A model generated the notes under the pieces. The model saw only the letters and a program-made list of their open reading frames with translations, made no database searches and was not told the DNA's origin. Made by a program: the position numbers and the translations under genes. Positions 33,751 through 42,284 of a DNA stretch of 64,000 nt are shown here, piece after piece (the stretch's first letter is position 1; every line of letters begins with the position of its first letter). The stretch spans positions 1-64,000 of the forward strand of contig NZ_LNCD01000101.1 in the NCBI RefSeq assembly GCF_001542405.1, read 5' to 3'. Source of the DNA: Rhizobium altiplani. GTDB taxonomy: Bacteria > Pseudomonadota > Alphaproteobacteria > Rhizobiales > Rhizobiaceae.

Positions 33751-34206
33751 ATGCCTGACCCCAAGGATTCCCCAGCAGTTAGATCCATGCAGAAAGAACA
33801 AGCGGAACAAAGACGTCGCGCACGCCAAGGAGGGCTCGATCAGGGATTGGAAGACACCTTTCCAGCTTCTGATCCCGTTTCAGCTACGACTACCGGCGTC
33901 CCCACCGGAAGGACGGATGCTAAGGTTGCTGAAAGCGTGAAATCAGAGCCCGACCCATACACGACGGAAAACAACAATGGCGATCCGCTCAATCCAAGGT
34001 CAATTGGCGAGAATATTCGTGCGCTGCGGCTCGATACAAATCGGCTGGCGAAGTCTGTTTCCGGCGTGGCATCTGACTCAGTTGGAGTAGCGAAGGCACG
34101 AGCCGGCAGTTTTCTTGACGATGTGAAGGAAACCGTTCGTGATAGACCGATTACCGCGGTCGCCGTCGTCGCCGCTCTTGCGTTTGTGTTCGGAGCGACA
34201 CGGTAA
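33751..34206 (+). CDS. Stress-type protein with C-terminal anchor
   Basis: A 151-residue protein. The N-terminal third is highly charged (MQKEQAEQRRRARQGGLDQG) and leads into LEDTFPASDPVSATTTGVPT, a motif shared by many small rhizobial stress proteins. Residues 85-130 form a helix, and the end RPITAVAVVAALAFVFGATR is a membrane anchor, as in ElaB/YqjD-like and DUF883 proteins. GGAGATG precedes the ATG. A GGAAC box at 33696 lacks a proper -10, so regulation is unclear. Confidence 0.75.
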   Translation: MPDPKDSPAVRSMQKEQAEQRRRARQGGLDQGLEDTFPASDPVSATTTGVPTGRTDAKVAESVKSEPDPYTTENNNGDPLNPRSIGENIRALRLDTNRLAKSVSGVASDSVGVAKARAGSFLDDVKETVRDRPITAVAVVAALAFVFGATR

Positions 34207-34588
34207 AGGGCCGACGTTCTGAGGCGGGCAACAATGTTATCACAGGCGCTCATTTGACCAAACGGGAACTCGGATCACTCGTATCTCACGGAGCGTCGAG
34301 TGATGAGGTGCCCGTAGTCGCTTCCGTGGGGAAAGTGCAACGTCATCCGAAGATAAGACTTTTTATTACACCGCTCGCACTTAAAGCGCCTAAGCACCCT
34401 GTCGAGTGTGATATTGCCGCAAAGCTCCATGAGGTTCGCTTCGGAGCATCTCAGGCCCGCAGGCTTCGAAAACTCGCATTTGGTGCGGGCCACCAGGTGT
34501 GCCGTCGCCGAGATCACAATCTAGCCAGCAAAACGCGCCTCGTTGCTCTAACCAATCCCCCTGCGGTTTTGTCCCAAGCATCCAAGCT
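34207..34588. other. Gap without a recognisable gene
   Basis: A long plus-strand frame is open here, but it has no ribosome binding site and its composition is not protein-like. Confidence 0.4.
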
Positions 34589-34613
34589 GGAACAACTTGG
34601 TCACAGATCTGTT
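34589..34613 (+). promoter_or_regulatory. EcfG-like promoter, exported protein 34648
   Basis: GGAAC (34589-34593), 16 bases, TGTT (34610-34613); start codon 35 bases later. Confidence 0.55.
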
Positions 34614-34647
34614 GCTCAGACACAAATCGAAGTTCGGAGGATTTGCT

Positions 34648-34965
34648 ATGAGCTTGACCAGAGCCCTGTTGCTTGGAGCGCTTGTGACCACAATCGCTAC
34701 CTGGCCATCGCCGGCACTATACGCGCAAGACCTGGAATTTCGGGTCGGCCCAGGTGGAGTTGGAATTTATGATCGAAACCGCGAGCGACGGGTAAGAGAG
34801 CGCTGCAATCCCGACGACGCTCTCGATCTCGCACGTGACGCAGGATTTAGGAGACCTCAGATTGCCAGGGTAACGTCGAGAAGCGTTGTCGTCGAGGGGT
34901 TCACCCGGGCGGGGCCGGACCGAATCGTCTTCGGCAATTCCCGAGGGTGCCCGGAAATCGGCTAG
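34648..34965 (+). CDS. Exported protein of unknown function
   Basis: A 105-residue protein. Residues 1-26 (MSLTRALLLGALVTTIATWP then SPALYAQ) are a signal peptide. The mature part starts DLEFRVGPGGVGIYDRNRER and has CNPDDALDLARDAGFRRPQI and VVVEGFTRAGPDRIVFGN, with two Cys that may pair. The layout recalls rhizobial periplasmic proteins annotated as antifreeze or hypothetical. GGAGG lies before the ATG at 34648; the in-frame ATG at 34597 is inside the promoter. Confidence 0.75.
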   Translation: MSLTRALLLGALVTTIATWPSPALYAQDLEFRVGPGGVGIYDRNRERRVRERCNPDDALDLARDAGFRRPQIARVTSRSVVVEGFTRAGPDRIVFGNSRGCPEIG

Positions 34966-35268
34966 CGCAGGCAGCCCGGTCTCATCGCAACAGCGCTTGC
35001 GTGGTGTGTACGCTGTCGAACACGGAACTAGGAAGGGTTTTGCCAGATCGCGAGTGCGGGTATCATCTAACCGGACTGGTACTTGCTGCGATACCACTGT
35101 TTGAGACACGAGATCACGATGACTTTACGGGCGGCGGGGGCGGCGAGTCGAGCCTGCAACACGGGCTCCTCGCCGTGTTATCAAATATATTGGCGTTGAG
35201 CACACGGGGTCACAAAATAACAGTCGGAAGACTAGCTGGAAGCATGTACTGAAGGGGTGCGCGCCTCG
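34966..35268. other. Gap without a recognisable gene
   Basis: No gene, hairpin or promoter pattern seen. Confidence 0.4.
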
Positions 35269-37203
35269 CTATGTCTCGACCGCCTGCGAAATCGCCACGG
35301 CCAGCTGTGCCTGTGAATAGGGCTTTGGTAATCGCGCGATTGTGCGATCCGCGCCTTGTGGAAGATCTGCATAGCCCGTTGCCAGCACGACTGGCAGGCC
35401 AGGCCACTTTTGCTCAATCATTCCCGCCAGCTGGGACCCGGTCGTTTTTGGCATCGCATGATCCGTAATCACGAGGTCGAAATTGCAGTTCTCCGAGAGG
35501 ATCTTCAGCGCTTCCTCAGCGGATTGGGCAGGCGTCGTCACATGGCCGAGATCCTCGATCATTAAAACCGCATTCGTCAAGACGAGTTGATCATCATCGA
35601 CGACGAGAATATTGAGCGGTCTGTTGTAGCTTTGGGGAGCGACGATCTTCTCCTCTGCTTGATTTGCTTTCGCTGCTTCGTCAACACCCCCGGCTGTTGG
35701 AAGCCACAGCTCAGCACACGTCCCCTCGCCTTTGGTTGAGAGAAGGACGAGCCGTCCTCCGCTTTGAGCCAGCAAGCCCTGGACCATAGACAGGCCGAGC
35801 CCTGTTCCTTTACCGACGCCCTTCGTCGTGAAGAATGGTGCCGTTGCGTTTGCCAGCGTTTCTTCGTCCATTCCCTCCCCATTATCCGTCACCGAAAGAC
35901 AGATGTAATCGCCCGGTTTCAACTCACTGCGATCGCCAGCCGCGATCGAATGCCGCTTTGCGCCTATCGTGATCTCGCCGTCCGACGAAACGGCATCGCG
36001 GGCATTGAGCGCTAAATTGACGAGCGCATTCTCCAACTGGTTCGGATCGCACTGAACTTTCGGCAGACCCAGGGGAAAATTCGTGTTGATTTCGATCGGG
36101 CCAAGCGACCGCCGAAGCATGTCCGTCATGCTTCGGACGAGATCAGGAATGTCGACTGGCTGCAATTCCAGTTCCTGTTTTCGGGAAAAAGCAAGAAGCC
36201 GTTGTGTCAGTGATGCTCCGCGCTTGGCGCCCTGTATGGCATTTCTGATCAATCCCGTTACGTCCTGCCCCGCGGCGGCTCGTTTTTCAGCAATCTCAAG
36301 GCTGCCGAGAATGGCCATGAGCAAGTTGTTGAAGTCATGTGCGACCCCGCCCGTTAACTGGCCAACAGCCTCCATTTTCTGAGCCTGAAACAGGTCTCTC
36401 TGCGCCTTGGCGAGGGCCTCCTCGACCTGGCGCTTTTCCGTGATGTCGCGAGTCACCTTTGCAAATCCAATGAGTTCTCCGCCTTCGGAGCGGATCGCAT
36501 CGATGATGACGTTCGCCCAAAATCGCGACCCGTCCTTGCGCAGGCGCCATCCTTCTCGCTCGAACCGACCCTCGCGCTCTGCTATTTCGAGGGCTCGGGC
36601 GGGAAGATTTGCCGCTTTGTCCACGTCGGTGTAAAACCGTGAAAAGTGCTGGCCAATGATTTCTTCGGGCGTGTAGCCTTTGATACGTTGGGCCCCGACG
36701 TTCCAGCTCGAAACATATCCCTTGGGACTGAGCATGTAGATCGCGTAATCGGTGACGCCCTGAACGAGTAAGCGAAACTGCTCCTCACTGCGCCTGAGGG
36801 CCTCTTCCGCGCGCTTACGCTCTGACAAATCCCTTGTGATCTTGGCAAAGCCAATCACCTGTCCGTTGTCGCGAAGGGGATCAATGACAACATGTGCCCA
36901 AAAGCGCGTGCCATCCTTTCGAACGCGCCATGCCTCTTCCTCGAACCGCCCTTCCTGCGTGGCCAAATGCAATGCCCGCGCCGGGAGGCCCGCTTCCTGG
37001 TCCTCTGGAGTGTAGAATCGCGAGAAATGCTCGCCGACAATCTCGTCGTCCGTATATCCCTTGAACTTGTTCGCGCCGGTGTTCCAACTGCTGACATACC
37101 CATTGGGATCCAACATATAGATTGCATAATCGCTGATAGCGTCCATCAAGGTGCGATAACGATCCTGAACCGCTCCAGGCAATGGACTGATCTCGGGACT
37201 CAT
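35269..37203 (-). CDS. Hybrid histidine kinase, PAS-PAS-HisKA-HATPase-REC
   Basis: A 644-residue cytosolic kinase. Two near-identical PAS domains (about 10-130 and 140-270) each carry YAIYMLxPxGYVSSWN, GYTxxEIxGxHFSRFYT and W-R-x-R-K-D-G-x-R-F-W, and look like an internal duplication. Then GQLTGGVAHDFNNLLMAILG (phospho-acceptor His), NLALNARDAVSSDG, VTDNGEGMDEET and GKGTGLGLSMVQG. A receiver closes it (ILVVDDDQLVL, LVITDHAMPKTTGSQ, LPKPY). GAGGATAAAGG precedes the ATG. No transmembrane segments. It has no gene-adjacent response regulator. The same class occurs at 28181 and 62753. Confidence 0.93.
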   Translation of the reverse strand: MSPEISPLPGAVQDRYRTLMDAISDYAIYMLDPNGYVSSWNTGANKFKGYTDDEIVGEHFSRFYTPEDQEAGLPARALHLATQEGRFEEEAWRVRKDGTRFWAHVVIDPLRDNGQVIGFAKITRDLSERKRAEEALRRSEEQFRLLVQGVTDYAIYMLSPKGYVSSWNVGAQRIKGYTPEEIIGQHFSRFYTDVDKAANLPARALEIAEREGRFEREGWRLRKDGSRFWANVIIDAIRSEGGELIGFAKVTRDITEKRQVEEALAKAQRDLFQAQKMEAVGQLTGGVAHDFNNLLMAILGSLEIAEKRAAAGQDVTGLIRNAIQGAKRGASLTQRLLAFSRKQELELQPVDIPDLVRSMTDMLRRSLGPIEINTNFPLGLPKVQCDPNQLENALVNLALNARDAVSSDGEITIGAKRHSIAAGDRSELKPGDYICLSVTDNGEGMDEETLANATAPFFTTKGVGKGTGLGLSMVQGLLAQSGGRLVLLSTKGEGTCAELWLPTAGGVDEAAKANQAEEKIVAPQSYNRPLNILVVDDDQLVLTNAVLMIEDLGHVTTPAQSAEEALKILSENCNFDLVITDHAMPKTTGSQLAGMIEQKWPGLPVVLATGYADLPQGADRTIARLPKPYSQAQLAVAISQAVET

Positions 37204-37379
37204 CCTTTATCCTCGTTACATGTGCGCGAGTGGAACATCACTGCCTTAACTAAAAGATCGTCGTTTGGTTTCCAGCCGCAACTGAAAGTGTTCCGGAGGT
37301 AATCGGAAGAAGCAAATGCAAGCTCGAATATTGGGGTCGGCTGACGACAGGTTAATCAGTGCCCAGCTCCCATGGTGAC

Positions 37380-37405
37380 GGAACAGGAGGGGCTGCACGC
37401 GTGTT
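37380..37405 (+). promoter_or_regulatory. EcfG-like promoter, DUF3597 gene
   Basis: GGAAC (37380-37384), 17 bases, TGTT (37402-37405); the start at 37447 follows 42 bases later. Confidence 0.5.
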
Positions 37406-37446
37406 AATCAGAGCAGGATGTCATCGTGCCGGTGGAGGAAAGTTCA

Positions 37447-37935
37447 ATGGGTATCTTTGACCGCATCAGTCACGCAATACTCGGTGGCGCCCAGGACGCG
37501 CCTGCAAAGTCGTTTCCCGATCCCGATCCCGCTGCGCCTGCCAATTCTACGGGGTCGGATGAACTGGGAGCGCCACCGCCTCCCGGTCCGGGGGCACCAC
37601 AGTCAGACCAGATTTCCGAACGTCCTCCAATTGTCACCGATCCTGCGACCGGAGCGCCCCCGCCACCTTCGCGCCCAGATGTCGACGTCGCTGCCATCCT
37701 GGACGCGGCCGCAAGAATTTCCGGACAAAAGTTGGATTGGCGGCACTCGATCGTAGACCTCATGAAAGCAATCGGAATGGACGCCAGCATTCAGGAACGA
37801 AAGGATTTGGCGACCGAGCTCGGCTTTAGCGGCGACAAGGATGACAGTGCAACGATGAACATCTTCTTGCACAAGACGCTTATGAGGAGGCTCGCGGAAA
37901 ACGGCGGTAGAGTACCATCGGACCTTCTCGATTAG
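37447..37935 (+). CDS. DUF3597-domain protein
   Basis: A 162-residue protein. The first nine residues MGIFDRISH and the C-terminal part from VDVAAILDAAARISGQKLDW through HSIVDLMKAIGMDASIQERK and DLATELGFSGD are the DUF3597 domain. A Pro-rich, low-complexity linker (about 25-80) separates them. The fold resembles LysM-like or BON-type small domains in other annotation; role unknown. GGAGGAAAG precedes the ATG, the in-frame ATG at 37426 is weaker. Cytosolic by composition. Confidence 0.85.
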   Translation: MGIFDRISHAILGGAQDAPAKSFPDPDPAAPANSTGSDELGAPPPPGPGAPQSDQISERPPIVTDPATGAPPPPSRPDVDVAAILDAAARISGQKLDWRHSIVDLMKAIGMDASIQERKDLATELGFSGDKDDSATMNIFLHKTLMRRLAENGGRVPSDLLD

Positions 37936-38103
37936 AGCGCGCCCACCAAGGGACGTGCAGCCAGGGCGGAGGCCGTCAGTCTTTCCAACGTTGGCGCCCG
38001 AAACGCAATTCTACAAGGGACACAGGTCGCAGGTGCGATATTTGATCCGCTTCTTTTAGTTTTTTGTGAAGGAACAGACCGGCAGCCTTGGTGTTAGGTG
38101 GAA

Positions 38104-38129
38104 CGAGACCGGGTCCATTGTCGGTCTCG
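38104..38129 (+). repeat. 8-bp inverted repeat in leader of 38152 gene
   Basis: CGAGACCG (38104-38111), ten bases, CGGTCTCG (38122-38129), a perfect hairpin that overlaps a GGAAC at 38100-38104. It sits before the ribosome binding site of the next gene. Confidence 0.5.
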
Positions 38130-38151
38130 CCATTCAAAAGGAGTAGACGAT

Positions 38152-38331
38152 ATGGCATCCCAAGGCGGTTCTCACGAGCAGCATGTTAAGGCCGGCAAAC
38201 AGAGCCATAAAAACTCTGATACGAAGCAGGCATCAATGACCCGCAATGATCAGGACAGCTCAGATCGCAGCAGCAAGGCAAGCGACCAGCGCTCCAAAGG
38301 AGGGCAGGGAAGTCACAAGGGCAAGCACTGA
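38152..38331 (+). CDS. Small hydrophilic, hydrophilin-like protein
   Basis: A 59-residue protein of Ser, Lys, Gln, Gly, Asp and His with almost no hydrophobic residues: MASQGGSHEQHVKAGKQSHK, then NSDTKQASMTRNDQDSS and SKGGQGSHKGKH. This composition is that of hydrophilins and KGG-type stress proteins that stay soluble on drying; the exact family is not clear. AGGAG precedes the ATG. A hairpin lies upstream and a terminator directly follows the stop. Confidence 0.75.
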   Translation: MASQGGSHEQHVKAGKQSHKNSDTKQASMTRNDQDSSDRSSKASDQRSKGGQGSHKGKH

Positions 38332-38339
38332 CTGATGTC

Positions 38340-38363
38340 GAAGCCCGCGAACGAGCGGGCTTC
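38340..38363 (+). terminator. Hairpin terminator after 38152 gene
   Basis: A 9-bp stem GAAGCCCGC/GCGGGCTTC with six-base loop, eight bases after the stop codon. No strong T-run, so strength is uncertain. Confidence 0.65.
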
Positions 38364-38714
38364 ATACTTCAGAGCGGCCAACTTGGCCAACCACCCTAAC
38401 AAGCGACCTCAGGCTGATATCGATGTCGGGGTCGTGGCTACTGACATGCGCCGGCTGCACGGTCCAGCTGCAAGTAAATGTCGACCTCACCATCATGCGC
38501 GGCCTCGCCGTCCCTCCTGTCAATCCTGCATCAGCAAAGGATAGTGGCAACGGCGCCCAGGAAGGACGGCCGCCGGGAAGAGCGCCGTTTCGTACGCAAG
38601 CGGACATAGAATCTGGGAGGCGCTGCGAGTATAATCTCTCCGTCGGCCATTGAGTACTGGGCAAAGGCCGCTTGGGAGATCAGACGTGCTCTTGCCTCTG
38701 GTGGAGCGACCGAT
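38364..38714. other. Gap without a recognisable gene
   Basis: About 350 bases with open frames on both strands but no ribosome binding site or protein character. Confidence 0.4.
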
Positions 38715-38927
38715 GTGCCTTTTAACTTTCTTGACATGATGGACTACTCAGACCGCGAATTCGAAACCCTTGCCCAAGCTGTGAAATCTTGGTGCCAGTC
38801 AAACGGGGTCGACCCCGAAAGCGAGCGCGGCCGTGCGGCGACCGGCCGTGCGATTGAATTATTCAATCGCAACCCCAGCCTGAGCAGCAAGGACTTGCAG
38901 CAAGCCCTGACTTCCAGCCCTCCCTGA
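38715..38927 (+). CDS. Small helical protein, W-x3-IxLF family member 3
   Basis: A 70-residue protein: YSDREFETLAQAVKSWCQSN, then GVDPESERGRAATGRAIELF and NRNPSLSSKDLQQALTS. It has the same plan as the genes at 12659 and 26637, with the best conserved part being W-C, R-A-A-T-G-R-A-I-E-L-F and the final D-L helix. The start is a GTG with GGAG upstream; ATG codons at 38736-38739 are alternatives. Function unknown. Confidence 0.6.
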   Translation: MPFNFLDMMDYSDREFETLAQAVKSWCQSNGVDPESERGRAATGRAIELFNRNPSLSSKDLQQALTSSPP

Positions 38928-38962
38928 AAGGGTCGACCGGCGCGCGGGCGGCCAACACTCGT

Positions 38963-39976
38963 CTAAGGCTGTTGGTGCTCACCAATGCCCGCTCGCACTT
39001 TGAAGGTCTTGACCTCATCGACCACCCGATCCTTGACAGCATCATGCATGTCGGATGCTGCTGCGACCGCCTTGTCGTAGGCGTCGGATGCGATGGCTTT
39101 ACCCTCGGCAATAGCCTCGCTTGCCCGGGCAGTAACGGCTTCCTTTGCCGAGTCCGATGTCTCACCAAGCAATTCGTCTTCCGTCTCGGTGTGAGGGAGC
39201 GCGGCGCCGATCGCGGCCCCGACCGCGAATGCAAGTGCACCGCCAACCAACGGTTGGTCGCGGAATTGGGTGAGGATGGCCTGGTTCAGTTTGCCTGCCT
39301 GTTCCTGGAATGCGCCGGAGGCGGACGAAGATTTGTTTGATAGTGAACTGGCGGCGTCTGAAGCACGCGCGGTCATATCGCCCGCAATGCTTTTTGCTTG
39401 CTCCCACTTTTGCGAAGCCCAGCCTGACGCTTCGTCCAGCAAGGTGCCGGTTTCGTCCACTATCTGCGTGATCTGCTTTCCGGTTTTGTCTGCAAAACCC
39501 CTGTAAGCGTTTCCTGCATCATCCAAAAAGTGACCAGCGCGTCGCCCCGACTCGTCTGTCAGAGCTTTCAAGCGTTTGCCAGTACTGTCACTAAAGTGAC
39601 TGTAAAGGGCGCCATCGCTGACCTCCGGGGCGCTAATACGCCGAATGGCGCCTTCGGCTTGGTAGAGCGGATATTCAGGTTGAGCAAGCATTTGCGTCGG
39701 CTTCTCAATCGCCGGGGACGTCCCCTGCTTTGCCATGAGCCAAGCAAGACTTACTCCGATGAGAGCGACCGGAAGAGGGTTGGCCTTCAGGGCATTGCCT
39801 AGATTGCCGACATATTCGCCGCCACCGCTGCGTCTTGCATACGCAAGAACCTCATCGACGATTTGGCCGGGGGACATTCTTTCCTGGATTGCGTCCAGCC
39901 GATCCTCGATCCTTCGACGATCGAGATCGATCTCGCGCTGGAGTTCGGCGGAATTTTTTTCTGAAGATGCGGCCAT
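38963..39976 (-). CDS. DUF3618-domain membrane-associated protein
   Basis: A 337-residue protein. Residues 1-60 carry the DUF3618 domain (ELQREIDLDRRRIEDRLDAI, then QERMSPGQIVDEVLAY). A membrane segment follows near NPLPVALIGVSLAWLMAKQ, then a long Ala/Asp/Ser-rich helical stretch with repeats of D-x-T-G-K and a second hydrophobic span, PLVGGALAFAVGAAIGAALP. It is the third gene of a unit with a YqjE-like and a YqjD-like protein; its ATG overlaps the preceding stop by one base. Probably links the inner membrane to something in the cytosol, like YqjD; inferred. Confidence 0.85.
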   Translation of the reverse strand: MAASSEKNSAELQREIDLDRRRIEDRLDAIQERMSPGQIVDEVLAYARRSGGGEYVGNLGNALKANPLPVALIGVSLAWLMAKQGTSPAIEKPTQMLAQPEYPLYQAEGAIRRISAPEVSDGALYSHFSDSTGKRLKALTDESGRRAGHFLDDAGNAYRGFADKTGKQITQIVDETGTLLDEASGWASQKWEQAKSIAGDMTARASDAASSLSNKSSSASGAFQEQAGKLNQAILTQFRDQPLVGGALAFAVGAAIGAALPHTETEDELLGETSDSAKEAVTARASEAIAEGKAIASDAYDKAVAAASDMHDAVKDRVVDEVKTFKVRAGIGEHQQP

Positions 39977-40395
39977 TACATTTTCTCCTTTACAACATCG
40001 ACATCTCGGCGAATGGACGTCGCTGTGCGATCGAGCTTCATCTTGGTCGCGCGCAACGCGCCAATTCCTCGCGACACCATCGCCCAGGCAATCCCGCCGA
40101 TAACAATCGCGACAACTAATGCTGCGATCGCGTTCGCCGTCGGTTGAGCAATGCCCTGGGTAACCAGAAAGGCGGCGAGCCCCTGCACAATTGCGCTCAA
40201 CAGAACTCCGACTGCTCCGATTGCGAGAACAAGGCCGACGATCAGAACCTCAATTCCGTTGAGTGCGTGCGACAGCTTCTCTGATGCTTCGGTCTTGGCG
40301 AGGTCGATTTCTTTGCGCAGCAAACCGGTAACATCACTCACCAGGCCTCCAACCAGTTCTGACAGAGGCGTCGTATCTTCAGAGGTTCTAGCCAT
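39976..40395 (-). CDS. YqjE-like phage-holin superfamily III membrane protein
   Basis: A 139-residue protein with DUF1469/YqjE signature: TPLSELVGGLVSDVTGLLRK, then EIDLAKTEASEKL, and two membrane helices (LIVGLVLAIGAVGVLLSAIV and ANAIAALVVAIVIGGIAWAM). A basic C-terminus follows. The start overlaps the preceding gene by eight bases and the stop overlaps the next start, so it is translationally coupled. YqjE proteins are stress-induced inner-membrane proteins in enterobacteria; function uncertain. Confidence 0.88.
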   Translation of the reverse strand: MARTSEDTTPLSELVGGLVSDVTGLLRKEIDLAKTEASEKLSHALNGIEVLIVGLVLAIGAVGVLLSAIVQGLAAFLVTQGIAQPTANAIAALVVAIVIGGIAWAMVSRGIGALRATKMKLDRTATSIRRDVDVVKEKM

Positions 40396-40945
40396 TTGGG
40401 TGGCCTTCCTTGGTTATGGTGCGTTCAGAGGCTTCTCCCAGGCCAACCTTCGTCGATCGGTTGGCCCTGGCGGTCAGAAAACGGCTGGCAGCGAGACCCG
40501 CAAGCGCAGCAGCGCCCAGAAATGCCAGGGGCTGCTTGCGACCGAAATCCTCTGCCATCGTCGCAACGGCGCCGAGGTCCTTGCCTTCAAGATCCTTCGC
40601 AATGCGTTGAACGCTTTTGCCCATTTGCCTTGCATACCGTCCGATCTCACTCTGATCAGAGCCCTCGAGTTCCGAGCCAACCTTCTCTAGAACGGTGGCA
40701 ATACCGCCTACCTGATTGGCTACGAAGCTTTTCTGCTGCGACACCGTTCCCTTTACCTTCTCGATCGCCATATCCGCTCCTTGCCTGACAGCACCCGTCA
40801 CGGATTCAACATCTTCGGAAACCTTGTCTTTCAAAGTCTCGACGGAGATCTCTCCGACTGCAGGATGGCTGGGGGTCTGGGACGCAGTCGCGGGTGCGGC
40901 CATCGGCCCTTGCTCGCGCTCTCGTGGGGTTGGATCGTTCGACAT
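40388..40945 (-). CDS. Nutrient-deprivation-induced-type protein (YqjD-like position)
   Basis: A 185-residue protein. The N-terminus is charged and Pro/Ala-rich; the middle (VETLKDKVSEDVESVTGAVR, then SQQKSFVANQVGGIATVLEK) is a long amphipathic helix; FGRKQPLAFLGAAALAGLAA SRF near the end is a membrane anchor. I recognise it as the rhizobial family often named nutrient deprivation-induced protein. GGAGG precedes the ATG at 40945. First gene of the three-gene unit under the promoter at 40979. Confidence 0.8.
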   Translation of the reverse strand: MSNDPTPREREQGPMAAPATASQTPSHPAVGEISVETLKDKVSEDVESVTGAVRQGADMAIEKVKGTVSQQKSFVANQVGGIATVLEKVGSELEGSDQSEIGRYARQMGKSVQRIAKDLEGKDLGAVATMAEDFGRKQPLAFLGAAALAGLAASRFLTARANRSTKVGLGEASERTITKEGHPNG

Positions 40946-40978
40946 GGAAGCCTCCACTTATAGGAACAGATGCCCCCA

Positions 40979-41003
40979 AACCTTGATGAACGACGTTTGT
41001 TCC
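40979..41003 (-). promoter_or_regulatory. EcfG-like promoter, YqjD/YqjE/DUF3618 unit
   Basis: Minus strand GGAAC (41003-40999), 16 bases, GGTT (40982-40979); start codon at 40945. Confidence 0.55.
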
Positions 41004-41245
41004 GTCCGAGGTGATCGCCAGTGCAACGCCGCATTTCCTGTGGCCGAAGGCGTGGGAAAATTTCGCCATCAAGGACGAAGAGAAGGCTCATGGCTCGTGT
41101 GAGCGCAGTGCAGCGGGGTGTGATTACATCCCTTCAAACAGCAGCCACCGCCCTCTCGTCGAGCAGAGCTGACGCGGCCGGACCTCTCTCCTCGTTGGTC
41201 ATCGGCACGCGCTCCCGGACAGACGCCATCTATCATATTGGGCAT

Positions 41246-41428
41246 TTACTTAAGTCTTGATGCCGCCTTGTCGGCAGCATCGCGATCTGGCCCGTGCCGC
41301 ATAATGATGCGTTTTGCATCCTCGCTGGAGATCCCGTGCTTCTTCGCGAAGTAGGCAACTTCATAAGGCTCGCTTGCGGAAGCGCGACTGCGGTCAACCT
41401 GACCCCGCTTCGATTTGTCGTCGGACAT
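41246..41428 (-). CDS. DUF3606-domain protein
   Basis: A 60-residue protein, the full DUF3606 length: MSDDKSKRGQVDRSRASASE, then PYEVAYFAKKHGISSEDAKR and IIMRHGPDRDAADKAA. The family is small, alphaproteobacterial, and of unknown function, with a helical DNA-binding-like look. The frame is open to 41827, but the ATG at 41428 has GGAGAAAG and lies 27 bases after an exact EcfG promoter. Confidence 0.92.
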   Translation of the reverse strand: MSDDKSKRGQVDRSRASASEPYEVAYFAKKHGISSEDAKRIIMRHGPDRDAADKAASRLK

Positions 41429-41454
41429 TACTTTCTCCTCTGCTGCGGAGGCGG

Positions 41455-41479
41455 AACGCACAGAGGAATCCAATGTTCC
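41455..41479 (-). promoter_or_regulatory. EcfG consensus promoter, DUF3606 gene
   Basis: Minus strand GGAAC (41479-41475), 16 bases, CGTT (41458-41455). Exact. Confidence 0.8.
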
Positions 41480-41648
41480 TGCTAGAAAGACACTTGCTTG
41501 ACCATCAGCCGAATTCACTCGGACGGTTGGCAGTCTACTGCGGCGCCGCGCAGAGTGTGTGCCATTGAAACCCTGCTTCTGGCGCTCCTGGACTCGAGCC
41601 TTGACACCAAAGCTTCCTGTGTCACCTTGACCGAAGGGGGAAAACAAC

Positions 41649-41879
41649 ATGTTTGATATCGGCACAGGATACAATTTTACTCTGATTGAAGGCACTTCGG
41701 AGGGATGGAACGAGGTTCGGTTCACCGAGCGTGTAATTGATATCGACGGCCCTCTCCTGAAGTTTGAGTCCGGCCGGATCATCAACGCGCATTCTTCATT
41801 GTTCGTTTCGGCGGTCCCCGTGACCATGCTCGCGTCGGCTTCGCCCGCAGAAACGGCTGATGCCGGCGCAACAGTCTAA
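41649..41879 (+). CDS. Small protein of unknown function
   Basis: A 76-residue protein: MFDIGTGYNFTLIEGTSEGW, then VIDIDGPLLKFESGRIINAH and SSLFVSAVPV, ending in an Ala-rich tail. The first 55 residues look like a small beta domain. GGGGGAAAAC precedes the ATG. No family recognised; no promoter pattern seen in the 170 bases upstream. Confidence 0.6.
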   Translation: MFDIGTGYNFTLIEGTSEGWNEVRFTERVIDIDGPLLKFESGRIINAHSSLFVSAVPVTMLASASPAETADAGATV

Positions 41880-42284
41880 CTCGAAGCGCCAATATCGCCG
41901 TTCTAAAACACTGGCGGAAAAATCTCTCCGCGGAAATGGCCAAGTCACCCGTCTCAGGTGGCGGCTCTGACGTGACATTGGACGGGTTCCAGTGTCATGA
42001 TCCCGAGCAAGCTCAGCAACCGTTCCCAAAGGCAACCAGAGCGACCATTCAGGATCATCGAACTTCGGGGCGGCTGAGACCAGAATAGCGCCCGGCCGAG
42101 CTAGCAGCACCTGTTCGGCCGCAGCCCAGTTCGGCAGGATCAGGGTCCCTCCCCTTGCCTTTCCGCCAATCGTAGTGGGCGATGGCGTAGAGCCGTCAAT
42201 CATCGTCTTGTCACGGAGCTGCGAACGCTCAAGCGCAAAGCATCTCGCCCGTGCCGGGCGGGGCAGCGAGGTTAACTGGCAAAG
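41880..42284. other. Gap, weak minus-strand open frame
   Basis: On the minus strand, 42203 to about 41990 reads GGKARGGTLILPNWAAAEQV and WSLWLPLGTVAELARDHD, which is moderately protein-like, but it has a poor ribosome binding site and ends in low-quality sequence overlapping the previous gene. I do not call it. Confidence 0.35.

Noticed and set aside
34254..34772. A 172-codon plus-strand open frame
   Set aside because: No ribosome binding site, poor composition, and it runs over the promoter and start of the well-supported exported protein at 34648.
41990..42203. Minus-strand frame with a partly protein-like start
   Set aside because: Weak ribosome binding site, a degenerate end, and overlap with the gene at 41649-41879; no family recognised.
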